Shown: positions 40,892-51,323, counted from the first letter of the stretch. The stretch: 64,000 bases of DNA from Paraflavitalea soli (GCF_003555545.1 NZ_CP032157.1:624546-688545); one strand, 5' to 3'. Program-made: numbers and translations. Notes: generated by a model not told the origin, from the letters alone.

Positions 40892-43800
40892 ATGGAAAAG
40901 AAGCTCTTTCTTGCCCCCCGGGTTCTGTACAGGACCAGGCCCTGGTGGTGTCTTCCCCTGTTTGTTTTATTCTCCTTATTTCTTTATTCTCCGGCTCAGG
41001 CCCAATCCCGGCAAATCACTGGTGTAGTTACAGACCTGAAGGGTAATCCGCTTTCTGGTGTTAGCGTGAACCTGAAAGGTACTACCACGGGGGTGACCAC
41101 CGGCGCTGATGGGAAATATTCCCTGAGTGTTCCGGATGACAAGGCCATCCTGGAATTTTCTTCTGTAGGATACCTTACCAAGGAAGAAAAGGTAAATGCA
41201 CGGACAACCATCAGCCTGTCCCTGAATGAAAGTACCTCCAACCTCGATGATGTGGTGGTTATTGGCTATGGTGGAAAACAAAAGAAACGGGACGTTACCG
41301 GATCTATCTCCTCTGTAAGCGCCAAACAGATCGAGGAGCGCCAGCCCATCAACCTGTTTGATGCCCTCCAGGGCCAGGGAGCTGGTATCCTGGTAGTGAA
41401 CGATGGTGGCGGTGCACCCGGTGCAGAAGGTACCATCCAGATCCGTGGTGCTTCTTCGCTGAATGCGGGTAATGGCCCCTTGTACCTGGTAGATGGTGTG
41501 ATCAACCCCAATGGTTCCAGTATTAACCCTATGGATATTGAACGTATAGAAGTATTGAAAGATGCGGCTTCTGCTTCTATCTACGGTTCCCGTGCTGCTA
41601 ATGGTGTGATCATCATTACTACCAAAAAGGGAAAGGAAGGCAAGCCGCGTCTTGACCTCAACTATTCCAGTGTTTTTGGTAAACTGGCCCATAAGCTCCC
41701 CATGAACAATGCGGCAGGAGTGCGGGCATTCAGGCGCTTACAAAATGATAATCCTACTTCAGGCGGTAATACGGATTCATTGAATCCAGGTTTTAATGCG
41801 GATAATGATATGCAGGACCTCTTGTTGGGTGAAACTGGTAAGAAAACCACGATCAATCTGGGTGTCAGTGGTGGCCGGCCTGGCCTAACCTACTATACAG
41901 GACTTAATTACCTCGAGGATAAATCCATCATTCCCAATAGCTGGGTTAAAAGGGTACAGGCCCGTACGAATATAGAATACCAGGCTACCAAAAACCTGCG
42001 GTACAGCAACAATATAACTTTCGTTTGGCAAAAAGGTAATACTATACCGGTAGGACGTACAGTGAATGTGGCTTTTGACCGTCCCGCCTTTTCGCGGATA
42101 TTTTATCCCGACGGCTCACTCACCAGTTATATTGGTTCCAAACGAAACCCCCTGGCCAATGCCTTGTATGAAAAGAATGAGACCGAGGTTATGTCGGGAC
42201 AACTTAATAATGTACTGCAATACCAGCTGTATAAAGACCTCAGTTTCACCACCATGTTCAATGCGATCCTGGAGAATAAGCAAAACATCCAATTCTCCCC
42301 GCGGTTCTTATCAGCCAACAAGGATCAGAACAGTGGAGCAAACGAGATGGCCAAAAACTTCTTCTGGGAATACCAGGCATTCTTCAACTATAATAAGAAG
42401 ATCGGTGATCACTCTATCCAGGGTGTAGTTGGTTTCAGTGCCGATAAGAGACGCAATGACCTTCAGCACAGTGAGTATAAGAATGTAGTAAACGAAGAGA
42501 TCTTCGTTACCTTCCCTTCTTACCTGGTACCCCTTGAAACTTATTCTACTGCTGCTGGTGTTACCAGTCAGAACGTATTCACACGGTGGAACTATAGCTA
42601 TAAAGGCACCTACAATTTGTCGGGTGTATTCCGCAGGGATGGTTCATCCCGTTTTGGACCTGAAAACAAGTATGGTAACTTCTTCTCCGGTTCTGCCTCC
42701 TGGCGTTTTTCTGATGAGAAGTTTATGAACTGGGCGCTTGGTTTCCTGAACGATGGACGTATCCGGGTAGGATATGGGCAGGTAGGTAATGACCAGATCG
42801 GTAACTACGATCACCTTACCAAATACCAGTTTGATGGTAGCTATGGTGGTGTTGGTAGCGCTATTACCAGCGACCGTTTTGGCAATAGCTTTATCAAGTG
42901 GGAAACAGTAGAACAGAAAAATGCTGCTATTGAACTGAGCTTTTTCAGAGGAAGGCTGCAGTTCTCTGCTGAATATTATATTAAAACAACGAAAGACCTG
43001 CTGTATGACCGGCCACTGGCCAATGAAACAGGTTATACTGTAGTAACCACCAATGTTGGTTCTATTAGAAACAGAGGCCTTGAGTTCATTGCTAGTGGTA
43101 CACCTATCGTCAGCAAGAACTTTAACTGGGATATCAGTGGTAATATTTCCTTTGAGCGTGGTACGATCGTAGAACTGGCAGATGGTACTCCTTTCATAGC
43201 CGGTAGTAAATGGTATGTGGAAAAAGGTGGCCCGATCGGCAATTTCTTTGGCTGGCAAAACCTGGGTGTTTACCAGTGGGACGAATCCAATGCTTATACA
43301 CAGAACTGGGACAAACTCACTGTTGTATTGGATAAAGATGGTAAGCCGCTTTACGAAAATGGTAAACCAGCGTACACCTTCAATGGTCAACCATATAATG
43401 ATAAAGTATACAGCCTGTATGATCCTTCCGGTAAGTTCAAAGGTGGCGATACAGAGTGGAAGAACCTCAACGGCGATAGCCTGATCAATGATGCCGACAG
43501 GCATGTGATCGGTAATTACCAGCAGGATTTCTACCTGGGTTTTGTGAACAATTTCAGGTACAAACAGTGGGGATTATCTGTATTGATCAATGCATCGATC
43601 GGCGGTGTTGTATACAATACGTTGCAGTATAATGCCAACTATCCTTCCAATACAGGCGCCGGTACCCCGCAGGTAGTAGCTAATTCCTGGAAAAAACCGG
43701 GCGATATTGCTACCATGCCTTATTATCCGCAAAGAACAAATCGTGGAAGTCTGAAGCCTGGTGGTAACAGCCTTTACCTGGAAGATCGTTCTTTTATCAG

Positions 43801-44026
43801 GCTTTCCAGCGTAAGGCTTACTTATACCCTCAACCCAGCCTGGGCCAAGAAAGTATTCACCAAAGGTATTACCGCTTATATTTTTGGACAAAACCTGCTG
43901 ACCTATACCAACTATACGGGATATGACCCCGAGTTCAGTGCGGGTAACGTATTAACACCTGGTGAAGATGCCGGAAAGTATCCCAAGCGCAGGGAACTGG
44001 GTGTAGGTGTAAATGTTAACTTCTAA
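40892..44026 (+). CDS. SusC/RagA-type TonB-linked glycan transporter
   Basis: 1044 residues from ATG 40892 (MEKKLFLAPR); the open frame reaches back to 40688 but that part is not signal-like. Signal peptide ending AQAQ, a carboxypeptidase-like domain (GVVTDLKGNPLSGVSVNLKG), a TonB-box region (DDVVVIGYGGKQKKRDVTGS), plug (PLYLVDGVIN, DIERIEVLKDAASASIYGSR), and a barrel to the end (VGVNVNF). It imports oligosaccharides across the outer membrane together with the SusD partner 11 bases downstream. As first gene of the degradation operon it probably takes up fucosylated oligosaccharides. Confidence 0.95.
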   Translation: MEKKLFLAPRVLYRTRPWWCLPLFVLFSLFLYSPAQAQSRQITGVVTDLKGNPLSGVSVNLKGTTTGVTTGADGKYSLSVPDDKAILEFSSVGYLTKEEKVNARTTISLSLNESTSNLDDVVVIGYGGKQKKRDVTGSISSVSAKQIEERQPINLFDALQGQGAGILVVNDGGGAPGAEGTIQIRGASSLNAGNGPLYLVDGVINPNGSSINPMDIERIEVLKDAASASIYGSRAANGVIIITTKKGKEGKPRLDLNYSSVFGKLAHKLPMNNAAGVRAFRRLQNDNPTSGGNTDSLNPGFNADNDMQDLLLGETGKKTTINLGVSGGRPGLTYYTGLNYLEDKSIIPNSWVKRVQARTNIEYQATKNLRYSNNITFVWQKGNTIPVGRTVNVAFDRPAFSRIFYPDGSLTSYIGSKRNPLANALYEKNETEVMSGQLNNVLQYQLYKDLSFTTMFNAILENKQNIQFSPRFLSANKDQNSGANEMAKNFFWEYQAFFNYNKKIGDHSIQGVVGFSADKRRNDLQHSEYKNVVNEEIFVTFPSYLVPLETYSTAAGVTSQNVFTRWNYSYKGTYNLSGVFRRDGSSRFGPENKYGNFFSGSASWRFSDEKFMNWALGFLNDGRIRVGYGQVGNDQIGNYDHLTKYQFDGSYGGVGSAITSDRFGNSFIKWETVEQKNAAIELSFFRGRLQFSAEYYIKTTKDLLYDRPLANETGYTVVTTNVGSIRNRGLEFIASGTPIVSKNFNWDISGNISFERGTIVELADGTPFIAGSKWYVEKGGPIGNFFGWQNLGVYQWDESNAYTQNWDKLTVVLDKDGKPLYENGKPAYTFNGQPYNDKVYSLYDPSGKFKGGDTEWKNLNGDSLINDADRHVIGNYQQDFYLGFVNNFRYKQWGLSVLINASIGGVVYNTLQYNANYPSNTGAGTPQVVANSWKKPGDIATMPYYPQRTNRGSLKPGGNSLYLEDRSFIRLSSVRLTYTLNPAWAKKVFTKGITAYIFGQNLLTYTNYTGYDPEFSAGNVLTPGEDAGKYPKRRELGVGVNVNF

Positions 44027-44037
44027 AACCGATTGCA

Positions 44038-45570
44038 ATGCACAACAAAAGAATATATATACCGGTCTTACTGCTACTGGTCATGATGACGGGCAGTTGT
44101 AAAAAGTTTTTGACCCAGAATCCCCTGGCCGAGGTAGCCGAATCGCAATTCTTCAAGAGCAAATATGATGTGGATGCTTCGATCTCGGGTATGTACCGGT
44201 TGTTCCAGGACCAGATGGTAGGTGATGCCCAATATAAGGACCGCTATCATATATGGGGAGAGCACCGTTCTGATAATTTCGAGCGCTTCCTGAGCTATAC
44301 TACCAACCAGGTAAATGAAATAACATTGAATGGCCTGACGCCTGATAATGAATTTGCTTCCTGGACAGGTTTGTATAGCGTGATCGCCAGGGCAAATGTG
44401 AACATTAAAAAAGTGGCAGGTGCGGCTGCTTTCGACAGCCGCGTTACCAAGGAGGTTATTGACAAAGCGCAGGCTGAAAGTTATGCTATGCGGGCAATGG
44501 CTTATTTCTACATTGTTCGGGTATGGGGTGCAGCGCCGGTGTGGACAGAACCTTTTGAATCGCTGTCCGATAGTTCTATGAGGTCGCGTGAGCCGGCATC
44601 AAAGATCATCGATGAAGTGATCATCAAAGACCTGGAAAAAGCGTATGCTTTGACCCTCAAAGCCCAAACGCCTACTGTTTGGTATATGGGCGAAGGTGCT
44701 ATCTGCGCCCTGATGGCCGATGTGTATATGTGGAAGAAAGATTATCCAAATGCTATTATCTGGATACAAAACCTTTTCAAAGCCAAAGCACCTACAGGTA
44801 AAGTATACGGTGGTAACCTGGTCACGGATCTGCAGCCTACTGCTACCTGGAAAAACATGTTTACGGCGCCAGCCAGCAGCATTGAAAGCATCTGGACACT
44901 CGATTGGACATTTGCCGCGAGCGGATGCGCCTGTATGAGTATTTCCTATACGCCCAATAACAAGCAGTACATCATTGGCCTGGAAATGTGGCAGAATTGG
45001 TTCCTGCCTTATCAGAATACACTGCCCTTACCAGATATCCGTGTACGGCAAACACATGATGTGTGGCAAAACAATCGCGATAAGTTTATCAAATACTATG
45101 CATCGCCCGCCAATCCAACAGCTTCTTATACCTTCCCGGCAACACCTGAGGAAATACCTGCCTATGTGACCATGTACCGCCTGGGAGATATGTACCTGTT
45201 GTATGCAGAAGCGCTGAATGGTAACAATGACCTGGCAGGTGCACTGAAGTACCTGAACTTCATTCGCAAGCGTGCGGGTGTGCCGGAATATGTGGCGGGT
45301 GATCCGCTGGTGGCTACCAAAGAAGCGATGGAAGATGCCATCCTGCAGGAAAGACAATATGAATTGTATGGCGAAGGCAAACGTTGGTTTGACCTGGTAC
45401 GCACCAACCACGTACAAAAGGTAATGGACCCGGTATTAAAGAGACGCCAACTGGCAGCTGGTAGCGACCAGGTGGGCTTTCCGGACCTGAGAAAAGTATT
45501 GTGGCCCCTTAACAGGTCAGTACTGAATGCGAATAAAAAGCTGGTACAGAACCCCTCTTATGCCGATTAA
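44038..45570 (+). CDS. SusD/RagB-type glycan-binding lipoprotein
   Basis: 510 residues with a lipoprotein signal; Cys near residue 21 in MTGSCKKFL, followed by NPLAEVAESQFF as usual for SusD. The TPR-like helical scaffold is visible (ESYAMRAMAYFYIVRVWGAA, PASKIIDEVIIKDLEKAYAL) and the C-terminal QERQYELYGEGKRWFDLVRT hallmark is present. It captures the glycan at the cell surface and acts as the lid of the SusC barrel. Binding specificity cannot be read directly. Confidence 0.95.
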   Translation: MHNKRIYIPVLLLLVMMTGSCKKFLTQNPLAEVAESQFFKSKYDVDASISGMYRLFQDQMVGDAQYKDRYHIWGEHRSDNFERFLSYTTNQVNEITLNGLTPDNEFASWTGLYSVIARANVNIKKVAGAAAFDSRVTKEVIDKAQAESYAMRAMAYFYIVRVWGAAPVWTEPFESLSDSSMRSREPASKIIDEVIIKDLEKAYALTLKAQTPTVWYMGEGAICALMADVYMWKKDYPNAIIWIQNLFKAKAPTGKVYGGNLVTDLQPTATWKNMFTAPASSIESIWTLDWTFAASGCACMSISYTPNNKQYIIGLEMWQNWFLPYQNTLPLPDIRVRQTHDVWQNNRDKFIKYYASPANPTASYTFPATPEEIPAYVTMYRLGDMYLLYAEALNGNNDLAGALKYLNFIRKRAGVPEYVAGDPLVATKEAMEDAILQERQYELYGEGKRWFDLVRTNHVQKVMDPVLKRRQLAAGSDQVGFPDLRKVLWPLNRSVLNANKKLVQNPSYAD

Positions 45571-45582
45571 ATTATAAATAAC

Positions 45583-46359
45583 ATGAAAAAGAATATAAAG
45601 ACCATATTCAATACGATCCTGTTGGCGCTTGCTGTTGTGGTATTGTTGCCGGGGTGCAAAAAACTCTTTGGCCTGAGCAAGCAGGAAGACTATGATTATG
45701 TAAAAGAAACGCTCGATCCGCATATTAATATTACTGCCCGTCAGTTCCTGGAGAACAGGAGCTATGGAGCTACTCCACAGGATACTGTTTTCAAATGGAT
45801 GAGGCTGGGGCTGGAATATGCCGGTATTGACCTGGCTGAATATGAGAAGCCCGGTCGCACATTTATATTCATGCACAACGAAGCGGTGCGGAGATTGGAT
45901 GCCACCGGTAAGGTTACAGGCGGCATGTGGTTCACTTATCCCATTGTATTAAAAGATATAAATGGCAATCCCATCCTCGATCCGGTTACGGGGGCTCCTA
46001 AAACTGCTCCTGCCACCAAATGGAGCGATTATGATAAGGGAACAATTAAAAATTATTTCCTGTACCTGATCGGTGAGGGGGTGTATAATTTCGAAGACCT
46101 GAATAACCTCAATAAGGACATTCAATCCCTGGTGCCTGCGGGTACCGTGGCTACTAAAGAATCATTATTGGGATGGATAAATGGTGGAAAAGGATTTGAT
46201 CAGGAAGGCAAATTCAACCTCAAGATCAAAAGTAACAATGACCTGGGACCTATAGTACACAACGACCTGGTAGATGACCGGTCGGCCGGTTACATCGCCA
46301 CCAATGGCGTGGTGCACGTATATGGTAATCCGCTGGTACCATACAGAGCTCAACAATAA
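45583..46359 (+). CDS. Fasciclin-like surface lipoprotein of the utilisation locus
   Basis: 258 residues; lipoprotein signal with Cys near residue 25 (LLPGCKKLFG). The remainder resembles a divergent fasciclin (FAS1) domain: TFIFMHNEAVRRL near the middle and YIATNGVVHVYGNPLVPYR at the end, which matches the FAS1 H2 box layout of NGxxHxxD. It occupies the place of SusE/SusF, the surface glycan-binding proteins. Binding of the polysaccharide or adhesion is inferred. Two hairpins (46362-46390 and 46399-46430) follow it. Confidence 0.65.
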   Translation: MKKNIKTIFNTILLALAVVVLLPGCKKLFGLSKQEDYDYVKETLDPHINITARQFLENRSYGATPQDTVFKWMRLGLEYAGIDLAEYEKPGRTFIFMHNEAVRRLDATGKVTGGMWFTYPIVLKDINGNPILDPVTGAPKTAPATKWSDYDKGTIKNYFLYLIGEGVYNFEDLNNLNKDIQSLVPAGTVATKESLLGWINGGKGFDQEGKFNLKIKSNNDLGPIVHNDLVDDRSAGYIATNGVVHVYGNPLVPYRAQQ

Positions 46360-46361
46360 GC

Positions 46362-46430
46362 GGATAAAAGTGGTCTGAGACCGTTTATCCCAACATATCA
46401 AAGGTGATATCTTCTAAGGTGTCACCTTTG
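46362..46430 (+). terminator. Two hairpins after the lipoprotein gene
   Basis: GGATAAA (46362-46368) pairs with TTTATCC (46384-46390), with an inner GGTC/GACC. Then CAAAGGTGA (46399-46407) pairs with TCACCTTTG (46422-46430). No long T run follows, so partial termination or mRNA processing between the transport and enzyme genes is more likely than a full stop. Confidence 0.5.
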
Positions 46431-46502
46431 TACTTCAACGTTTTCGGTTTTATTTAATCCAATCATTACCTGTTGAAAGCAATGTTTGCAGATATTCGTA
46501 AC

Positions 46503-48959
46503 ATGAACAGGATATTAATTGCTTGTATTTTGATGGCTGGCAGTCTTTTGCCGGCAAAGGCCCAGGTAAGCACAAGGCTTACCAACAACTGGGAATTCCT
46601 GAAACAAGACCTCGGCGGCATATGGGAATCTGTAAGGCCGGTAGGCAAAGGCAACCCGGAAAGCGTACCCCTGTGGGAACCGGTTGTATTGCCGCATTGT
46701 GTAAATGCCACCGATGCGGTAGACCCGGATATCAATTATTACCAGGGGCCAGCCTGGTACCGTACACAGCTGGACATCAAAAATCCGTACCCCAACGGCA
46801 GAACCCTGCTGCACTTTGAAGGGGCCGGACAAAAAACAGACGTATACGTGTACACCACGAAAGTGGGCAGCCATGTAGGCGGGTATGATGAATTTACCGT
46901 CGATATTACAGAAGCTGTCAATGTCTTTATGCAAACAGAAGTGTATCAGAAACAGTTCAAAGGGAAAATACCGGTATCCATCCGCACCGATAATTCCCGC
47001 GACCTGGAAATGATTCCCTCTGATCTGTCAGACTTTAATGTATATGGTGGTTTATACCGTTACCTGAACCTTGTGTACACACCTGCCTTGTCCATTGATA
47101 AGTTATTTGCACTGGCCGAAACGAATAATGCCGGTAAGACCGGTAAACTCACCATTAAGTCCCGTTTTTATAATCCACAACGCATCAGCAATACTTCTTT
47201 GGTGGTAAAGCTGTTTGATCCTGCCGGTAAACTCGTACAAAACCTTTCCCGGGCAATACTTACGGGAGAAGGGGAGGTGAACCTGGCCAGTTTTACAGTA
47301 AAGAAACCACAACTGTGGTCAACGGATGCCCCCGCACTTTATACTGTTGAAGTAACCTTGAAAAGACCGGAAGGAAGTTATACGCAACGGGAGAAGATCG
47401 GCTTCCGGAACTTTGAATTTGTGGACAATGGTCCTTTTAAATTGAATGGCAAACGCCTGTTGCTGCGCGGCACCCACCGTCATGAAGACCATGCAGGCGT
47501 AGCTGCTGCCATGACAGACGCACAAATGCGCCAGGAAATGATCATGATGAAAGAGATGGGCGTAAACTTTATTCGCCTGGGGCATTACCAGCAATCACGT
47601 ATCATCCTGAATTTATGCGACAGCCTGGGTATAGTAGTATGGGAGGAAATTCCCTGGTGCCGCGGCGGTCTGGGTGGTGATGTATACAAAGCGCAGGCAA
47701 GGCGTATGCTGCGCAATATGATCGAACAGCATTATAACCATGCATCGGTGATCATCTGGGGCCTGGGCAATGAGAATGACTGGCCCGGCGATTTTCCGGA
47801 GTTTGACAAGGAAAAGATCAGGACCTTCATGAAGGAGCTGAATGACCTCTCGCATCAATTAGACCCCACCCGCAAGACGGCTATCCGCCGCTGTGATTTT
47901 TGTAAGGACATTGTCGATGTCTATTCTCCTTCTATCTGGGCGGGCTGGTACAGGGGTATCTATACCGAATACAAATCGGTAACAGAAGAGGAATTCAAAA
48001 AAGTAAAACATTTTCTGCATGTGGAATGGGGTGGCGACAGTCATGCCGGCCGTCATTCAGAAAATCCCGATAAAGCCTTGCAGGCACTGAAAGCCGCCGG
48101 TGCGGCCGATGAGCGTGCAGGGGATGCTTCTTTGTTTGGAGGCGCTGCACGTGCTTCCAAAGATGGCGACTGGAGCGAATCTTATATCTGTAACCTGGTA
48201 GACTGGCACCTGAAAGAACAGGAAACCATGCCCTGGCTTACCGGTACTGCCCAGTGGCCCTTTAAAGATTTTTCAACACCGGTAAGGCCCGACAACCCGA
48301 TACCGTATATGAACCAGAAGGGAGTGGTAGAAAGAGACCTTACCAAAAAAGAGGCATACTACGTATTCCAATCTTACTGGACCGGGCAGCCAATGGTACA
48401 TATTTATGGGCACAGCTGGCCCGTACGCTGGGGGGCAGCAGAAGAGGAGAAAATGGTAAAAGTATATTCCAACTGTGATGAAGCAGAGTTGTTCCTCAAT
48501 GGTAAAAGCTATGGCGTTAAAAAGCGCAGCACGCAGGATTTTCCGGCGGCAGGCCTGCGCTGGAATGTGAAGTTTGCCAAAGGACTCAATTCTATCAATG
48601 TAATAGCCCGCAAGGGAAAAGAGTTTGTACGGGATGCCATCAGTTTCCAATACCAAACAGAAACCTGGGGAAAGCCTGCCAAACTGGACATGGCAAAAAT
48701 TAAAGAAGAAAAGGGCATCGCTACGGTAGAGGTGAGACTATTGGATGATAAAGGCATTCCCTGCCTGGATGCAGTGAACTGGGTGCGTTTTGGCCTGGCC
48801 GGCGACGGTAAACTGATCGACAACCAGGGTACGTCTTCCGGAAGCCGTTATGTTCAAATGTACAATGGCCGGGCTACTATAAAAATACAAACCAACAAGG
48901 GCATAAATGTGGTGAGTGCGCAAAGCGCAGGCATTACAACCGCCACACTTCCATTATAA
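46503..48959 (+). CDS. Glycoside hydrolase family 2 enzyme
   Basis: 818 residues from ATG 46503 (MNRILIACILMAG; in-frame starts upstream at 46473 and 46482 give no signal peptide). Signal peptide ending PAKAQ. GH2 layout: jelly-roll sugar-binding domain (YYQGPAWYRTQLDI), immunoglobulin-like domain, TIM barrel with GLGNEND (acid/base Glu) and HVEWGG (nucleophile Glu), then C-terminal beta domains. GH2 members cleave beta-galactosides, beta-glucuronides or beta-mannosides; the exact sugar is not clear. With GH88 in the operon, beta-galactosidase or beta-glucuronidase action is plausible. Periplasmic. Confidence 0.88.
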   Translation: MNRILIACILMAGSLLPAKAQVSTRLTNNWEFLKQDLGGIWESVRPVGKGNPESVPLWEPVVLPHCVNATDAVDPDINYYQGPAWYRTQLDIKNPYPNGRTLLHFEGAGQKTDVYVYTTKVGSHVGGYDEFTVDITEAVNVFMQTEVYQKQFKGKIPVSIRTDNSRDLEMIPSDLSDFNVYGGLYRYLNLVYTPALSIDKLFALAETNNAGKTGKLTIKSRFYNPQRISNTSLVVKLFDPAGKLVQNLSRAILTGEGEVNLASFTVKKPQLWSTDAPALYTVEVTLKRPEGSYTQREKIGFRNFEFVDNGPFKLNGKRLLLRGTHRHEDHAGVAAAMTDAQMRQEMIMMKEMGVNFIRLGHYQQSRIILNLCDSLGIVVWEEIPWCRGGLGGDVYKAQARRMLRNMIEQHYNHASVIIWGLGNENDWPGDFPEFDKEKIRTFMKELNDLSHQLDPTRKTAIRRCDFCKDIVDVYSPSIWAGWYRGIYTEYKSVTEEEFKKVKHFLHVEWGGDSHAGRHSENPDKALQALKAAGAADERAGDASLFGGAARASKDGDWSESYICNLVDWHLKEQETMPWLTGTAQWPFKDFSTPVRPDNPIPYMNQKGVVERDLTKKEAYYVFQSYWTGQPMVHIYGHSWPVRWGAAEEEKMVKVYSNCDEAELFLNGKSYGVKKRSTQDFPAAGLRWNVKFAKGLNSINVIARKGKEFVRDAISFQYQTETWGKPAKLDMAKIKEEKGIATVEVRLLDDKGIPCLDAVNWVRFGLAGDGKLIDNQGTSSGSRYVQMYNGRATIKIQTNKGINVVSAQSAGITTATLPL

Positions 48960-48960
48960 A

Positions 48961-51303
48961 ATGATGAGAATACTGCTGTTCATATTGATGCTTGTTGCCA
49001 ATACTGCTTTTGCCAAAGAGCTGTATGTATCGGTGAAAGGGAATGATAAAAACCCAGGCACCAAAGCATTGCCCTTTGCCACCCTGGAAAGAGCGAAGCT
49101 GGAAGCGCGGAAGTATAAAAAAGAAGAGGTAGTGGTATATATTATGCAGGGTACCTGGTACCTGTCGCAACCGCTGGTATTCAGGGGTATTGACAGTCGT
49201 AACGATTATGCTTCTTTATATTTTATGGCGCTGCCCGGTCACCGCCCTGTAATAAAGGGATCGAGAAAATTGACACTTAATTTTAAGCCCTATCAGAACG
49301 GTATCCTGCAAGCTGCTTTACCCGCATCGTTTCCGGAAATGGATCAGTTGTATGTGAATGGTGTACTACAGGTGATGGTACGTTATCCTAATTACCAGGA
49401 ACACACATTGCCCTTGCATGGTACTGCACAGGATGCACTGAGTGCCGCCCGTATCAGAAGCTGGGCCAATCCCACAGGTGGTTATATTCACGCCCTCCAT
49501 TCGGGCGAATGGGGTGGTATGCATTACCGTATTACGGGAAAAAATACTGATAGTACTTTACGTATGGAAGGCGGCTGGCAAAACAACCGCCCTTCGCCCA
49601 TGCACAAAAACTATCGGTATGTAGAAAATATATTGGAGGAGCTGGATACTACCGGTGAATGGTATGCTGACCGTGTAAAAAATATCCTGTATTATAAACC
49701 GGCAGCGGGCGTGGATATGAGTAAGACAACTATAGAAGTACCCGTGTTGGAGAACCTGGTATCCTTTAAAGGGTTGCCCGGTCACTATCTTACAAATATT
49801 GCTATCTCAGGTATCCGGTTTGAACATACCCTGCGCACCTTCATGAAGAACAAAGAGCCCCTGTTGCGCAGCGACTGGACCATTTACCGTTCCGGGGCTA
49901 TTGATTTGGAGTATACCAGAGACTGTGCGATCAATGCTTGTGAGCTGTTCTCCCTGGGCGGCAATGCTGTATTTTTCAGCAATTACAATAAAGATGCCAT
50001 GGTAACGGGTTGCCACATAGCACAGATTGGCGGGAACGCCATCAGTTTTGTGGGCAATCCGAAAGCGGTACGTTCTCCTTCGTTCCGTTATGAAGAGTAT
50101 GTGCCCTATATGCAAATGGATAAAATGCCGGGGCCTATAGGAGACGATTTCCCAACAGGGTGTTTGGTGTTTGATAATCTTATACATGATATTGGTCTTG
50201 TGGAGAAACAGGTGGCAGGTGTGCAGCTATCCATGTGTCAGCAGATCAGGATCGTACAAAATACCATCTACAATGTACCCCGCGCAGGTATTAATATAAG
50301 TGAAGGCACCTGGGGTGGACATGAAATTGCTTATAACGATGTATTCAATACCGTACAGGAAACCGGTGATCATGGTGCTTTCAATTCCTGGGGCAGGGAC
50401 CGTTATTGGCATCCCAACCGCGCGGTGATGGATTCCCTGATGGCTGTTCATCCTGATCTGTGGAAGCTGGATGCGGTGTTGCCTACAAATATCCATCATA
50501 ACCGCTTTCGCTGTGATAATGGCTGGGATATTGACCTGGATGATGGCTCGTCCAATTACCATATTTATAATAATATCTGTCTCAATGGAGGACTGAAGTT
50601 GCGGGAAGGGTACCATCGTAAAGTAGAGAATAATATTATCCTCAATAATTCCTTTCATCCGCATGTATGGTTTCGCAGCAGTCTCGATACTTTTCAACAT
50701 AACATAGTATCAGGGCCTTACCTGCCCATTCGTATACCTGATTGGGGCCCGGGAGTGGATAGTAATTTTTTCCCCGATGAAGCGGCACTACATACGACAC
50801 AGCAGTGGGGTATAGATGCGCATTCCGCCGCCGGCGATCCGCTATTTATTGGTCCCGCTGCCGGTAATTATGAGGTGAGTGATCGCTCTGCCGCGAAAGC
50901 AGTTGGTTTTCACCCATTCGATATCGAAGTTGGCGTGCAGTCCGATCGGTTACGCAAACTGGCCGCAAATCCCCCCTTACCGGTGCTCATAAAGGCCTCC
51001 GCTGATGCTTCGGCCACTTATACTTTCCTCGATATGAAAGTAAAGAACCTCAACACCCTGGCAGAACGCTCGGCCACAGGAATGGATAAAGAAACCGGCG
51101 TGCTGGTACTGGAAGTACCGGACAATGCACCCTGGCATAAACTGGTACAACCCAATGATGTAATACTGGAACTGGCCGGTGTGCCGGTGAATAATATACA
51201 AGACCTGCTGAATGCAAGGATGAAAGTGCAATGGCATGCTGCGGCTGTTGTGGTCATCTTCCGCAACCAGAAGCGCCAGGAAATTAAAGGACCATTGAAA
51301 TAA
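48961..51303 (+). CDS. Secreted right-handed beta-helix protein with C-terminal PDZ domain
   Basis: 780 residues from ATG 48961 (second ATG 48964), one base after the GH2 stop codon. Signal peptide MMRILLFILMLVANTAFAKE. Beta-helix repeats run from about residue 30 to 600, opening with ELYVSVKGNDKNPGTKALPF and including repeats such as CAINACELFSLGGNAVFFSN and IVQNTIYNVPRAGINISEG. Acidic and His-rich turns (TGDHGAFNSWGRDRYWHPNR, DIDLDDGSSNYHIYNN) suggest an active or metal site. A PDZ-like domain of about 90 residues closes it (QPNDVILELAGVPVNNIQDL). Such folds serve polysaccharide lyases and GH families; no exact family was recognised. Confidence 0.75.
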   Translation: MMRILLFILMLVANTAFAKELYVSVKGNDKNPGTKALPFATLERAKLEARKYKKEEVVVYIMQGTWYLSQPLVFRGIDSRNDYASLYFMALPGHRPVIKGSRKLTLNFKPYQNGILQAALPASFPEMDQLYVNGVLQVMVRYPNYQEHTLPLHGTAQDALSAARIRSWANPTGGYIHALHSGEWGGMHYRITGKNTDSTLRMEGGWQNNRPSPMHKNYRYVENILEELDTTGEWYADRVKNILYYKPAAGVDMSKTTIEVPVLENLVSFKGLPGHYLTNIAISGIRFEHTLRTFMKNKEPLLRSDWTIYRSGAIDLEYTRDCAINACELFSLGGNAVFFSNYNKDAMVTGCHIAQIGGNAISFVGNPKAVRSPSFRYEEYVPYMQMDKMPGPIGDDFPTGCLVFDNLIHDIGLVEKQVAGVQLSMCQQIRIVQNTIYNVPRAGINISEGTWGGHEIAYNDVFNTVQETGDHGAFNSWGRDRYWHPNRAVMDSLMAVHPDLWKLDAVLPTNIHHNRFRCDNGWDIDLDDGSSNYHIYNNICLNGGLKLREGYHRKVENNIILNNSFHPHVWFRSSLDTFQHNIVSGPYLPIRIPDWGPGVDSNFFPDEAALHTTQQWGIDAHSAAGDPLFIGPAAGNYEVSDRSAAKAVGFHPFDIEVGVQSDRLRKLAANPPLPVLIKASADASATYTFLDMKVKNLNTLAERSATGMDKETGVLVLEVPDNAPWHKLVQPNDVILELAGVPVNNIQDLLNARMKVQWHAAAVVVIFRNQKRQEIKGPLK

Positions 51304-51323
51304 CCTTATAAAATCATCAACCA

